Shown here piece by piece: positions 44,129 to 52,485 of a stretch of DNA of 64,000 bases (positions are counted from its first letter, which is position 1; every line of letters begins with the position of its first letter). Below the pieces are notes generated by a model. That model worked only from the letters and a program-made list of their open reading frames with translations, did not search any database and had not been told where the DNA came from. Source of the stretch: Planococcus ruber (lineage in GTDB: Bacteria; Bacillota; Bacilli; Bacillales_A; Planococcaceae); the NCBI RefSeq assembly GCF_022819085.1, contig NZ_JALHAG010000012.1, positions 248,001-312,000 of the forward strand, in the 5' to 3' direction. A program made the translations under genes and the position numbers.

Positions 44129-44138
44129 GGATCCGCTC

Positions 44139-44888
44139 TTATTTTACGTTGGTGAATCCGCCGTCGATGCTGATGACTTCACCGTTGATGTATTGAGCTT
44201 TTGATGTTAACAGGAAAGCGACCAATTCTGCCACTTCGTCTGCTGTACCCAACCGTTTTTGTGGAATACCGGCTGTGGCATTGGCTTTCATTTCCGGATT
44301 GGCTTCATAGAAAGCCTTTACCATAGGTGTTTCAGTTGGCCCTGGAGCGATGGCATTGACGCGCAATCCGTCTTTCGCATATTCCGCTACCATACTCTTC
44401 GTCAAACCGACGATGCCGTGTTTCGTTGCAGAATAAGTGACAACTGAATCCTGGCCGATAACGCCGGCGCTAGAAGCTGTGTTGACGATTGAACCGCCGC
44501 CGTTTTTTAGCATCGCTTCTGCGACGTAGCGAACGCCGTATAGAGCGCCCATCAAATTGATGCCGACGATTTGTTCAATTTCTTTGATATCCGTTTCCAT
44601 GAAGTATTTCCCGCTGCCCGAAATGCCGGCATTGTTGAAGAAATACTCAATCGAACCGAAGTGTGCGACCGTTTGGTCCACATAGTTTTTGACATCTTCT
44701 GATTTTGATACATCCGCTTTGATGAAAAGAGCGTCTGGTCCAAGCTCTTTTACCATTTCCACTGTTTCGTTGCCGCCTTTTTCATTGACGTCAACGACCG
44801 CGATGTTGATGCCTTCTTTTGCTAAGCGAAGCGCAGTAGCTTGTCCTAAGCCGCTTCCGCCTCCAGTAATAATTGCTGTTCCACTCAT
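44139..44888 (-). CDS. SDR-family NAD(P)-dependent dehydrogenase
   Basis: A 249-aa classical short-chain dehydrogenase. Cofactor motif TGGGSGLG at about 8-15, NNAGISG near 86, the active-site Tyr-x-x-x-Lys in YSATK near 152, and the closing block YINGEVISIDGGFTNVK. The D (VVDVNEKGG) after the second strand suggests NAD preference. Substrate: an alcohol or 3-oxoacyl-type compound. ATG 44888 has GGAGGATGATT upstream. A sigma-B-like promoter lies 56 nt before the start, and SDRs of this type are often general-stress genes. Confidence 0.9.
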   Translation of the reverse strand: MSGTAIITGGGSGLGQATALRLAKEGINIAVVDVNEKGGNETVEMVKELGPDALFIKADVSKSEDVKNYVDQTVAHFGSIEYFFNNAGISGSGKYFMETDIKEIEQIVGINLMGALYGVRYVAEAMLKNGGGSIVNTASSAGVIGQDSVVTYSATKHGIVGLTKSMVAEYAKDGLRVNAIAPGPTETPMVKAFYEANPEMKANATAGIPQKRLGTADEVAELVAFLLTSKAQYINGEVISIDGGFTNVK

Positions 44889-44943
44889 GTAAATCATCCT
44901 CCATTGTAATTAAAAAATTTATTCGTCCTGTACCTTTTTAACT

Positions 44944-44968
44944 ATACCCCTTTGAAATTTTAAAAAAC
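44944..44968 (-). promoter_or_regulatory. Candidate sigma-B promoter of the SDR gene
   Basis: Read on the minus strand: GTTTTT (44968-44963), a 13-nt spacer, GGGTAT (44949-44944). The -10 is perfect and the -35 has four matches of six. Confidence 0.5.
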
Positions 44969-45071
44969 AATGATGTGCTCATCGGACAAAAATCCGGAAT
45001 TGTCAATAAAATAAAGGGATTTTCAATAGAATAAAGAAAAGAATACAAAATGATGTGAAAGGTGGAGAGTT

Positions 45072-45239
45072 ATGGAAAATAAAGAAATGATCGAGTTGGC
45101 AAATAAATACGGTTTTGATCTGCAGGCTGGACAATGGCAAGCGAACGAATCCGGCTTTGATTTTATTCCAAATAAACAAAATGCCCCTAATACAGTTCAG
45201 AAGAACCAAAATGACGGAAAACGAAACTTCAGCAAATAA
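45072..45239 (+). pseudogene. Probable relic of a macrolide 2'-phosphotransferase (N-terminal fragment)
   Basis: A 55-codon frame from ATG 45072 with a good ribosome site (AAAGGTGGAG). Its first 30 residues contain ELANKYGFDLQ and ANESGFDFI. This is the pattern of the N-terminus of macrolide phosphotransferases (LAxxHGLxL, then NExGxDY/F), the glycine-poor region before the nucleotide loop. The remainder (from about residue 31) is unrelated and polar, and the kinase core is missing: it would otherwise be about 300 aa. I read it as a truncated remnant, recombined with the upstream end of the next gene. It might also be a short expressed peptide. The comparison is from memory of family motifs. 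Confidence 0.5.
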
Positions 45240-45285
45240 TTCCCGTAAACTGAATATGGAGACAGAAGGAATGGGAGGCAGGAAG

Positions 45286-46644
45286 ATGAAGAAAGCAAGC
45301 TGGCTATGGATCGGCATTTTCTTGGTATTGCTTCTTGTAGGCTGTTCAGACGATACAGATACAGGGGCTGAACAGGAGTCTGAAAAAGGCCAAGAGGAAG
45401 TTCAAACTGAAAAAGAGGAAGCTCCGGAAAGAACCATACCGGAAGCAGCGATACATAATGTCGAGGAGATCACGAAAGAAAAGGGGCAATACAATGCACA
45501 GGAATTAACGGAAGAAGATCAAGGAGAAATCCGGAAAGAGCTGGAGGCACTGCCCGATGGGTTAACCGGAGAAGAAGCCTATTCAATCGCGGTTTCGTTG
45601 TTTGCGGCGGATATTGAAGAGGAGGCCCGTAAATTCGAGGAAGTGGATCCGACCATCCAAATCGATTCGTCGACTCCGGAAGATGAAATTGAAATTCCGG
45701 AGCAAGAAACGGTCAATGTTGCCATTCTTTTGGATGCGAGCGGCAGCATGGCCGGAGAAGTATCAGGCGGTGCCAAAATGAAGCTTGCCAAGCAAGCGAT
45801 TCAGCAGTATGCATCAGGTTTGCCCGGAGGTTCAAATGTGATGCTCCGCGTCTACGGCCATGAAGGCACGGGAACGGAAGAGGCAAAAGAAATGTCTTGC
45901 AAGAGCAATGAAGTGGTGTACGAATTGGCGCCTTACGAGGAGCGGGAGTTCACTTCAGCACTGGAGCAATTCGATCCGGCCGGCTGGACCCCGCTTGCAG
46001 GAGCAATCCAGGCGGCTGAGCAAGATCTGAAAGAGCAGGCCGGCGAACATATCCGCAACGTCATTTACGTGGTGAGTGACGGCATCGAAACATGCGGAGG
46101 CGACCCTGTAGCGGCAGCTGCTTCTTTGAGTGATTCGGATATCGAGGCCGAAGTGAACATCATCGGATTTGATGTGGACAATGATGGGCAAAAGCAATTG
46201 GAAGCAGTGGCGAAAGCCGGAAGAGGACAGTATAAATCGGTGTATTCGGAAAGCGAACTGAATGACTATTTGAAGCAGGAATACAGCCGGCTCTACTGGG
46301 AATGGCTCGATTGGGGCAATGACCGCTATTTCGACATCCTGGATCAAAGCAATGACATTGTTTTTGGGCTTATTGAGCTGCATAATGACATCACCTTTAA
46401 AATATTGGCGGCCAAAAATGAAATGAACAGCCTGCAATATGACTTGAAGGAGCTGGATAAGTTCAAGGATGAAGAAGCGGTCAAGCGGTATCTTGAATTG
46501 ATCGGTATCCGCCACGACACGGTCAAACAAAATTACGACCAGGAAAAAGAACGGAAAGACAGCATCCGAAAAGAAACGAAAGCTGCGCTTGAACAGAAAG
46601 TGAAGGAAACGAGAGAAGAAAAGCAAAATACGTATCAGCCATAA
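45286..46644 (+). CDS. VWA-domain lipoprotein
   Basis: A 452-aa protein with a lipoprotein signal (MKKASW...LLLVGC; the lipobox cysteine is at about residue 20) and an acidic E/Q-rich linker. A von Willebrand factor A domain spans about 145-330: the MIDAS site DASGSM begins at Asp150, the second metal residue is the Thr of GWTPLAG and the third is in VVSDGIETCGGD. The end is a charged coiled coil. It is anchored on the outer membrane face and binds a divalent ion and partner protein. AGGCAGGAAG precedes ATG 45286; longer in-frame starts would spoil the signal peptide. Ligand unknown. Confidence 0.88.
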   Translation: MKKASWLWIGIFLVLLLVGCSDDTDTGAEQESEKGQEEVQTEKEEAPERTIPEAAIHNVEEITKEKGQYNAQELTEEDQGEIRKELEALPDGLTGEEAYSIAVSLFAADIEEEARKFEEVDPTIQIDSSTPEDEIEIPEQETVNVAILLDASGSMAGEVSGGAKMKLAKQAIQQYASGLPGGSNVMLRVYGHEGTGTEEAKEMSCKSNEVVYELAPYEEREFTSALEQFDPAGWTPLAGAIQAAEQDLKEQAGEHIRNVIYVVSDGIETCGGDPVAAAASLSDSDIEAEVNIIGFDVDNDGQKQLEAVAKAGRGQYKSVYSESELNDYLKQEYSRLYWEWLDWGNDRYFDILDQSNDIVFGLIELHNDITFKILAAKNEMNSLQYDLKELDKFKDEEAVKRYLELIGIRHDTVKQNYDQEKERKDSIRKETKAALEQKVKETREEKQNTYQP

Positions 46645-46654
46645 AGAAAATGAG

Positions 46655-46690
46655 AAAAGGCGCAATCTCCCAAGAGATTGCGCCTTTTTG
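46655..46690. terminator. Bidirectional terminator after the VWA lipoprotein gene
   Basis: A perfect 15-bp stem (AAAAGGCGCAATCTC / GAGATTGCGCCTTTT) with a 4-nt loop. Confidence 0.93.
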
Positions 46691-46697
46691 GCTGGGG

Positions 46698-47135
46698 TCA
46701 TTCGGCATTGGCATCCACTGAGATTTGCCATTCTATGCCAAACTTATCTGTCAGGGCACCGTACAGCGGACTCCAGAACGTTTCCTGCAAATCCATCATG
46801 ACAACTCCACCGTCAGCCAATTTGCCAAACATTCGCCGGGCTTCTTCCATATCGTCCAATGTGACAGTCAACGAAACATTATTTCCTTTTTGAAAAGACA
46901 TGCCCATGCCAGGTGGAACATCAGAAATCATCAGCATATCCCCGTTTTTCAAATCAATCTGCGCATTCATCACTAAGTCCCTTGCTTCTTCCGGGAGGCC
47001 TTCCATATTGCCTTCATTGGCTTCGCCGTACGTCGTTATTCCGGCCAACTCGGCATCCAATACGTCGACATAAAAATGGGTTGCTTCTTGGCCATTGCCG
47101 TCAAAATTAAAGTAAGGAAACAATTTCGTGATCAT
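46698..47135 (-). CDS. VOC-family protein, PhnB/3-demethylubiquinone-methyltransferase-like
   Basis: A 145-aa glyoxalase-fold protein of the PhnB-like branch: opening KLFPYFNFDGNGQEATHFY, central DLKNGDMLMISDVPPGMG and the end LYGALTDKFGIEWQISV. The family is widespread and its function is mostly unknown. ATG 47135 gives the normal family length (about 145); an in-frame start 28 codons upstream has no matching homologous extension. It converges on the VWA gene and is divergent from an AraC-type regulator. Confidence 0.88.
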   Translation of the reverse strand: MITKLFPYFNFDGNGQEATHFYVDVLDAELAGITTYGEANEGNMEGLPEEARDLVMNAQIDLKNGDMLMISDVPPGMGMSFQKGNNVSLTVTLDDMEEARRMFGKLADGGVVMMDLQETFWSPLYGALTDKFGIEWQISVDANAE

Positions 47136-47366
47136 CCTAACCCTTCTTTCTATATTTTTTTTGCCCGAAGGCATGCTGCGCAAAGGGTTGAAAAACTTCA
47201 AAGATGACGAGGGACCCATTATGATTAGAGTATAGCAGTTTTGAACGAAAAAATAATCGTATTTATTGAAAATTTAATCTTTTTAAAGGCGATAATTTCC
47301 GTATCGAAAATATCGGTTAGGCTGAAAAAGAATTCGCTACGATTAAGGCAGAAGGAAGGTGAAGAC

Positions 47367-48242
47367 ATGGATATGCTGAAAGGGATGAATGAAGCGCTGG
47401 CGTATATTGAAAGCCAGCTGGATGGGCAGATTGATTTTGGCCAAGTCGCCAGAATTTCCGGCGTTTCCGAATTTCATTTCCGGCGGATGTTTTCCTATCT
47501 GTCGGGGATGAGTTTGGGCGTCTATATTCGAAATCGGCGTTTGTCGAAAGCTGCAGTAGAACTGCAGCAAGGAACAGAGCGGGTTATTGATGTGGCTGTA
47601 AAATACGGCTACGAATCAGCGGATGGCTTTAGCCGGGCTTTCCGCGACTGGTCAGGAATACTTCCTTCCGAAGTGAAAAACAGTTCTTCTTTTAAAGTGT
47701 TTCCGCGTCTGACTTTCCAACTAACGATTCGAGGAGGAATGGATATGGAATATCGCATTGAAGAAAAAGAAAGCTTTAAATTGGTCGGCTTGAAAAAACG
47801 GGTGCCGATGGTCTTTGAAGGGCAAAATCCGGAAATTATGAAAATGGTGCAATCGTTGACTTCAGAGCAGCGGGAGATGCTTGGGGCATGGCGAAATACA
47901 GAAGTGAAAACGGTCGTGAACGCATCTTTCCATTTTGATGAAGGGCGGTTTGAAGAAAAAGGGGAGCTTGATCATCTTATCGGTTCTATGACAACACTCG
48001 ATGAAGATTTTGGTGAATTTGATGTAGTCGAAGTGGCTGCAGGCGAATGGGCGATTTTTAACGCATCCGGGCCGTTTCCGCAAACGCTTCAAGAAGTATG
48101 GGGCAAGATCTTTTCGGAGTGGCTGCCATCGTCAAATTATGAGTTGATAGACGGACCGGAAATTTCCTTTAACGGCAGCTTTGCAGATATGCAGAATGTA
48201 GAAAGTGAAATCTGGATTCCGGTTAAGAGAAGGGAAAACTAA
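47367..48242 (+). CDS. AraC-family regulator with GyrI-like effector domain
   Basis: A 291-aa protein. The N-terminal 100 residues are the double helix-turn-helix of AraC regulators (FGQVARISGVSEFHFRRMFS... VAVKYGYESADGFSRAFRDW). From about residue 125 a GyrI-like small-molecule-binding domain follows (MEYRIEEKESFKLVGLKKRV), ending in the usual IWIPV strand. It resembles B. subtilis YdeE and the Rob group: response to hydrophobic toxins or drugs is typical. ATG 47367 has GGAAGGTGAA upstream. The neighbouring VOC gene is a possible target. Confidence 0.88.
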   Translation: MDMLKGMNEALAYIESQLDGQIDFGQVARISGVSEFHFRRMFSYLSGMSLGVYIRNRRLSKAAVELQQGTERVIDVAVKYGYESADGFSRAFRDWSGILPSEVKNSSSFKVFPRLTFQLTIRGGMDMEYRIEEKESFKLVGLKKRVPMVFEGQNPEIMKMVQSLTSEQREMLGAWRNTEVKTVVNASFHFDEGRFEEKGELDHLIGSMTTLDEDFGEFDVVEVAAGEWAIFNASGPFPQTLQEVWGKIFSEWLPSSNYELIDGPEISFNGSFADMQNVESEIWIPVKRREN

Positions 48243-48246
48243 TAGC

Positions 48247-48286
48247 GAAAGCCGCGTTCGAAAAATCGAATGCGGCTTTCATTTTT
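48247..48286. terminator. Bidirectional terminator after the AraC gene
   Basis: GAAAGCCGCgTTCGA / TCGAAtGCGGCTTTC, a near-perfect 15-bp stem with a 4-nt loop and T tail. Confidence 0.9.
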
Positions 48287-48290
48287 ACTG

Positions 48291-48755
48291 TTATTGGACG
48301 TTGTAGTCAGTTTTTGCTTCGAACGCCGGGCCTTCTTCAGGGGTCAGCCACGCTTCAAGCGTATACGTGCCGGGCTCCAGATCGAGTTCAGGGACTTCCA
48401 GATCGTAGCTCAGCTTATCGCCGGCAGCGACAGTTTCTTCACCGAGTGCTTGCGTGAACATGCTGACTGAAGAGAAAAGAAACACTTGGTCGCCTGCTTC
48501 ATTGGATAGGGAAAAATCAAAGCGTTGTCCGCTGGTAAAATCGAATGTTACATCTTCGCTTGTCTCGTTGTCGAGCGTATAACGGAAAGTTCCATCTTGT
48601 TCTGTTACGGCAGGCTTCATTTCTCCGGCCTCCTCATTTTCGATATTGTCGCTATTGCCTTCTGAGCCTGTCCCGGCATCAGAGGTTCCGCAAGCGGTTA
48701 AGATGAAGCAGAACGCGAGGAATGCCAGAAACAGCATGCCAGTTTTTAATTTCAT
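48291..48755 (-). CDS. BsuPI-related lipoprotein
   Basis: A 154-aa lipoprotein: signal peptide and lipobox LTAC (Cys22), an acidic linker, then a beta-sandwich domain of the BsuPI type (FRYTLDNETSEDVTFDFTSGQ, GEETVAAGDKLSYDLEVPEL, PGTYTLEAWLT). The family is named after an intracellular proteinase inhibitor of B. subtilis, but exported versions like this are common and their role is unknown. AGGAGGAATTTGCG precedes the ATG. Monocistronic. Confidence 0.88.
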   Translation of the reverse strand: MKLKTGMLFLAFLAFCFILTACGTSDAGTGSEGNSDNIENEEAGEMKPAVTEQDGTFRYTLDNETSEDVTFDFTSGQRFDFSLSNEAGDQVFLFSSVSMFTQALGEETVAAGDKLSYDLEVPELDLEPGTYTLEAWLTPEEGPAFEAKTDYNVQ

Positions 48756-48919
48756 CGCAAATTCCTCCTTTGGGCCATTTCACAGTGATGAACGTGTGCT
48801 TATACATGAGAACGTTCATGTTCACGAAAAGTTACAAAGTTTATCGGCAAAGGACGCCAAAAAAACGGGGAACATGATACAGTGGAAACAAGAGAATCAA
48901 AGAGATAGGTTGTGGAAAA

Positions 48920-49021
48920 ATGGGAAGTTCGCTGATTGTCGTTGGGATTGTGTTAGCCATCATGATATCCGTTCCGCTTGCACTGGTGTTCCTCGTTTGG
49001 AAAAATACTAAAAAAGGCTAA
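48920..49021 (+). CDS. 33-aa single-pass membrane peptide
   Basis: ATG to TAA encodes 33 residues with a hydrophobic core at about 4-26 (SLIVVGIVLAIMISVPLALV) and a basic end (WKNTKKG). A modest ribosome site (AGGTTGTGG) precedes it, and a terminator follows 12 nt after the stop. Location alone in its transcript and the membrane-segment composition support a real gene, but with less force than the peptide at 26473. No function assigned. Confidence 0.55.
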   Translation: MGSSLIVVGIVLAIMISVPLALVFLVWKNTKKG

Positions 49022-49032
49022 AGAAATTTCAG

Positions 49033-49062
49033 GGCCGGCATCGTTGAAGATGCCGGTCTTTT
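49033..49062 (+). terminator. Terminator after the 33-aa peptide gene
   Basis: GGCCGGCATC / GATGCCGGTC, a 10-bp GC-rich stem with a 6-nt loop and T tail. Confidence 0.85.
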
Positions 49063-49169
49063 ATGTTGCAGCCGTATTGTTTTTGTGACTATTTAATGTT
49101 TTTTTAAGATAAAGTCTTTTCAATGGCTTTCCGCCGCTAGATAATGGTGAAAGAGAAGAATAGTAAAGG

Positions 49170-49778
49170 ATGAACAGATTGGCGAAAATGATTTCCCGTA
49201 AATTGATCCGTGTTGTACTTTTGTCTTTGGTTTTATTTACTGCTTTTTCCGCATACAGCATTTGGACTTATGCTGCCGAAAATGAAACGGTGCACGCGGA
49301 TGCCGCAATCGTTTTAGGTACAAAAGTCATTGACGGCGAACCATCGCCGGCCCTAAGAGAACGGATTCGACATGCGGTTTCTCTTTATGAAGAAGGCTTT
49401 GTCGAAAAGCTGATTTTCACGGGCGGCAAAACAGATGGCTCGGAAGTGGCGGAATCGGAAGTATCGCGGGATTATGCGATGCAGCTGAATGTGCCGGAAG
49501 AAGCGATCCTGATTGAAACGGAATCAATGGTGACGGAAGAAAACTTCCTGTATGCCCATGAAATTGCAGATGAATATGGAATGGACAATTTTTTGGTGGT
49601 CAGTGACCCTTTACATATGAAGCGCGCATTGCTGATGGCTAAACTTGTGGGGATTGAAGCGCATTCCTCCCCGACTGACACTTCGATATTCAATGATTTT
49701 AAAAGCAAATTGCCGTTTTTCGCCAGAGAAACGGTCTGTTATGTCGGCTATGTATTGTCGAAAGCCATTCAATTTTAA
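49170..49778 (+). CDS. YdcF-family (DUF218/SanA-like) protein
   Basis: A 202-aa protein with one N-terminal membrane segment (about 12-34), then the DUF218 domain. Landmarks: DAAIVLGTKVIDGEPSPALRERI, KLIFTGGKTDGSEVAESEV and NFLVVSDPLHMKRALLMAKL. The family is thought to bind or move S-adenosyl-like or sugar-phosphate compounds at the cell surface and contributes to envelope integrity in enterobacteria (SanA); the reaction is unproven. ATG 49170 or TTG 49179 are both possible starts (AAAGGA fits the latter). Confidence 0.85.
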   Translation: MNRLAKMISRKLIRVVLLSLVLFTAFSAYSIWTYAAENETVHADAAIVLGTKVIDGEPSPALRERIRHAVSLYEEGFVEKLIFTGGKTDGSEVAESEVSRDYAMQLNVPEEAILIETESMVTEENFLYAHEIADEYGMDNFLVVSDPLHMKRALLMAKLVGIEAHSSPTDTSIFNDFKSKLPFFARETVCYVGYVLSKAIQF

Positions 49779-49784
49779 TCGCAC

Positions 49785-49823
49785 AAAAGGCATTTCCACT
49801 CAAAGATGGAAATGCCTTTTTAA
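49785..49823 (+). terminator. Terminator of the YdcF gene
   Basis: A perfect 14-bp stem (AAAAGGCATTTCCA / TGGAAATGCCTTTT) with an 8-nt loop. Confidence 0.93.
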
Positions 49824-49944
49824 TTTGCGGAGAAACTAATTGGGTTCGAGCACCTGCTTCTGAATTCCGCACTGCAGCGCTATGGAGCAAGCGGTTAAGC
49901 GGAATATCGAGTTTCTAAATGAAACTTGTTTCCATTTCTCACTT

Positions 49945-50847
49945 TTAATTCTTTTTGAAATTAAAGGTCACGCCTGCCAGTTGCTCGGAAACTGCCCACA
50001 ATTTTTGGGAGACTGCTGCATCTTGGGCGATGGGGTGCGGCGTATCAAGCGCGGGATAGCCGCGTATCCGGCCAGGTCCATCAGGTCCGATATATTCACC
50101 GCCCAAAAGCGATTCTTCCGTTGCGGCGTAGATGGTCGGCAGTGCACCAAGTTCCGGCGGCTGTAAAAATCGGTTGGCTAAGTTCCGGAAAGCCAGCGGC
50201 GCAGACCGGTTGCCGAACTTGAAGATATTGGTCACTGAAATGCCGGGATGGCAAACGATGCTTCGAACGGGCAAACCGTGTTGTTTCAAGCGTTTATCAA
50301 GTTCGAGGGCGAAATACAGATTGGCCAGTTTGCTTTGATTGTAGAATTTCTTTGCTTTATAGCCTTTTGATCCGTCCAAATTTTCGAAGCGGATCGTGCC
50401 TCTGTCATGGGCGCGGCTGCTCACGGTAACGATGCGCGATCCAGGCGTGTTTATGAGAATCGGCAATAAATGGCCAGTCAAAGCAAAATGTCCCAAATGG
50501 TTGCTGCCGAATTGAAGTTCGAAGCCGTCTTTTGTATAAGACAGCGGCGGCATCATAATGCCTGCATTATTGATCAGTAAATCCAGTTGGTGAAAGTGTG
50601 TACGGAAGTGGTCCGAAAATGTTTGGATGCTCGCTAAATCCGCCAAATCAAGCGGCATCACTTCGATGGCTGCACCGGGAGTTTGGCGAAGAATTTCATC
50701 TTTCGCGATGCGCCCTTTTTCTATATTGCGGACGGCGAGCATAACGGCTGCACCGCAGTCCGCAAGAATTTTAGCGGTCTCTAATCCGATGCCGCTGTTC
50801 GCTCCTGTGATCACCACGGCCTTTCCGGATAAGTTTGGCATTTCCAT
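49945..50847 (-). CDS. SDR-family oxidoreductase, retinol-dehydrogenase-like (first paralogue)
   Basis: A 300-aa short-chain dehydrogenase of the long, retinol-dehydrogenase-like kind. Cofactor motif TGANSGIG at about 14-21, NNAGIM near 92, the active-site pair YNQSK near 175 and the tail GEYIGPDGPGRIRGYPALD. It is close in sequence throughout to the protein at 60039, so the two are paralogues. ATG 50847 has AGGAGC upstream. Substrate unknown. It is next to an ABC exporter on the other strand. Confidence 0.88.
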   Translation of the reverse strand: MEMPNLSGKAVVITGANSGIGLETAKILADCGAAVMLAVRNIEKGRIAKDEILRQTPGAAIEVMPLDLADLASIQTFSDHFRTHFHQLDLLINNAGIMMPPLSYTKDGFELQFGSNHLGHFALTGHLLPILINTPGSRIVTVSSRAHDRGTIRFENLDGSKGYKAKKFYNQSKLANLYFALELDKRLKQHGLPVRSIVCHPGISVTNIFKFGNRSAPLAFRNLANRFLQPPELGALPTIYAATEESLLGGEYIGPDGPGRIRGYPALDTPHPIAQDAAVSQKLWAVSEQLAGVTFNFKKN

Positions 50848-50983
50848 AGCATCAGCTCCTATTGCCTCTATTATGCTGGATACAGAAACGGTTCTCAATG
50901 GTTTCCCATCCTGCCAATCGGGAACACTGTAATAAAAGCTTCTGCAGCATCAAAACAAGCTGCGGTCATTAGGGGAATGTCGA

Positions 50984-51712
50984 ATGGTCATTGAAATCAA
51001 GGAATTGACGAAAAAATTCAACGGCGAGCTGGCAGTCGACCGTTTGTCGCTGACGATTGAACAAGGGGAGTTTTTCGCGCTGCTCGGAGAAAATGGGGCG
51101 GGAAAAACGACCACGATTAAAATGCTGAGCTGTTTGCTGGCGCCTACGAGTGGAGACGCCTTGATGCTTGGCGACAGCATAGTGGAAAACCCGCTGGCGG
51201 TGAAGAAGAAAATGAACCTCTCTCCGCAGGAAACGGCAATTGCGCGCAATCTTTCCGTGAAAGAGAATTTGGAATTCATCGCGAAAATTTATGGCAGCAG
51301 CAAGCAGGAAACAAAACAGAAAACGGAAGAACTGATAAGGAAATTCGGTCTGGAAGACTACGCGGGAAAAAAAGCGAAAAACTTGTCGGGAGGCTGGCAG
51401 CGCCGGCTTAGCATCGCCATGGCGATGATTTCAGAACCGGAAATCATCTTTTTGGATGAACCGACTGTTGGTCTTGATGTACGGGCACGAATCGATTTAT
51501 GGAAAATTTTGCTGCAATTGAAAGGAGACATCACGATTATTTTAACGACGCATTATTTAGAAGAAGTGGAAGCGCTCGCCGACCGGATCGGCATTATGCA
51601 GGCGGGTCGTCTGCGGGCACTTGGGACGCTCGAAGACCTGCAAGAGAGAACGGGCCTCGAGAAGCTCCAGGATATTTTCATCCAATTGACTGAAGAGGAG
51701 GAGGGCCCATGA
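50984..51712 (+). CDS. ABC-2-type exporter ATP-binding protein
   Basis: A 242-aa ATPase. Walker A GENGAGKTT near residue 37, signature NLSGGWQRR near 137, Walker B IIFLDEPT near 157 and the His-switch TTHYLEE near 190. This is the layout of ATPases of drug/antibiotic or polymer exporters (ABC-2 / CcmA type). AGGGGAA precedes the ATG, and the stop overlaps the permease start by four bases (ATGA), so both are translated together. Confidence 0.93.
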   Translation: MVIEIKELTKKFNGELAVDRLSLTIEQGEFFALLGENGAGKTTTIKMLSCLLAPTSGDALMLGDSIVENPLAVKKKMNLSPQETAIARNLSVKENLEFIAKIYGSSKQETKQKTEELIRKFGLEDYAGKKAKNLSGGWQRRLSIAMAMISEPEIIFLDEPTVGLDVRARIDLWKILLQLKGDITIILTTHYLEEVEALADRIGIMQAGRLRALGTLEDLQERTGLEKLQDIFIQLTEEEEGP

Positions 51713-52440
51713 AAGCTTTGGCATTTGCGGGACGGAACCGGAAAGAAATTCTGCGGGATCCGTTGACGCTCCTTCTCGGTGTAGTGATGCCTGTTGCGAT
51801 GCTTTGGCTTTTTTCGTCCTTGGAAGGGATTATGCCGCTCGACCTTTTCACCATTGAAAAATTAACGCCCGGCATGATTGTATTCAGTTTCTCCTTTATC
51901 ACCCTGTTTTCCGGCATGCTGCTTGGACGGGATAAAACGACATCGTTTCTTATGCGCATATTCGCTTCGCCGATGAAAGCGAGCGAGTATTTAATCGGCT
52001 ATGCCATTCCGCTCCTGCCGGTAGCCCTTTTTCAGGTTTTGGTCTGTTACGGAGCCGGTGTACTATTAGGGTTTCCTGTAGATATTCATGCCTTGACAGG
52101 ATTTGGTGTACTGCTTATCATTTCACTTCTTTATATTGGTTCAGGCCTTGCGCTTGGTACATATTTTACAGACCGGCAAGTAGGCGGCATATTTGCGATA
52201 TTTGTCAACATCACCACTTGGCTCAGCGGCATCTGGTTTTCGCCTTCCATGATTGGCGGCGCCTTTGAACAGGCGGCGAATCTCTTGCCTTTTGTCCATG
52301 CAGTAGATGCAGCGCGAGCAGCCTTTACAGGTGGCTTCACGCAATTGCTGGAACCGCTTCTGTGGGTCATTGGCTATACCATCGTCATTTTTGGGTTGGC
52401 GATTGTCGGATTTCGAAAGAAAATGAAAGGCAGCAAATAA
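51709..52440 (+). CDS. ABC-2-type exporter permease
   Basis: A 243-aa membrane protein with six hydrophobic segments of the ABC-2 family. Landmarks: FAGRNRKEILRDPLTLLLG opening, GMLLGRDKTTSFLMRIFASP after the second segment, and LSGIWFSPSMIGGAFEQAANLLPFVHAVDA toward the end (parts quoted only). It pairs with the ATPase encoded just before. The exported compound is unknown; no resistance or biosynthesis gene is next to it. Confidence 0.9.
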   Translation: MKALAFAGRNRKEILRDPLTLLLGVVMPVAMLWLFSSLEGIMPLDLFTIEKLTPGMIVFSFSFITLFSGMLLGRDKTTSFLMRIFASPMKASEYLIGYAIPLLPVALFQVLVCYGAGVLLGFPVDIHALTGFGVLLIISLLYIGSGLALGTYFTDRQVGGIFAIFVNITTWLSGIWFSPSMIGGAFEQAANLLPFVHAVDAARAAFTGGFTQLLEPLLWVIGYTIVIFGLAIVGFRKKMKGSK

Positions 52441-52441
52441 A

Positions 52442-52484
52442 TAAAGGCAGGCTTCCGGTTGAAACCGCAGCCTGCCTTTATTCG
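52442..52484. terminator. Bidirectional terminator after the ABC exporter operon
   Basis: TAAAGGCAGGC / GCCTGCCTTTA plus an inner CGGTT/AACCG helix; it also serves the convergent nucleotidase gene. Confidence 0.9.
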
Positions 52485-52485
52485 T

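Noticed and set aside
50848-50950. Sigma-B promoter before the first SDR paralogue
   Set aside because: A GGGAAA exists, but the hexamer 12-14 nt upstream matches at no more than three positions.
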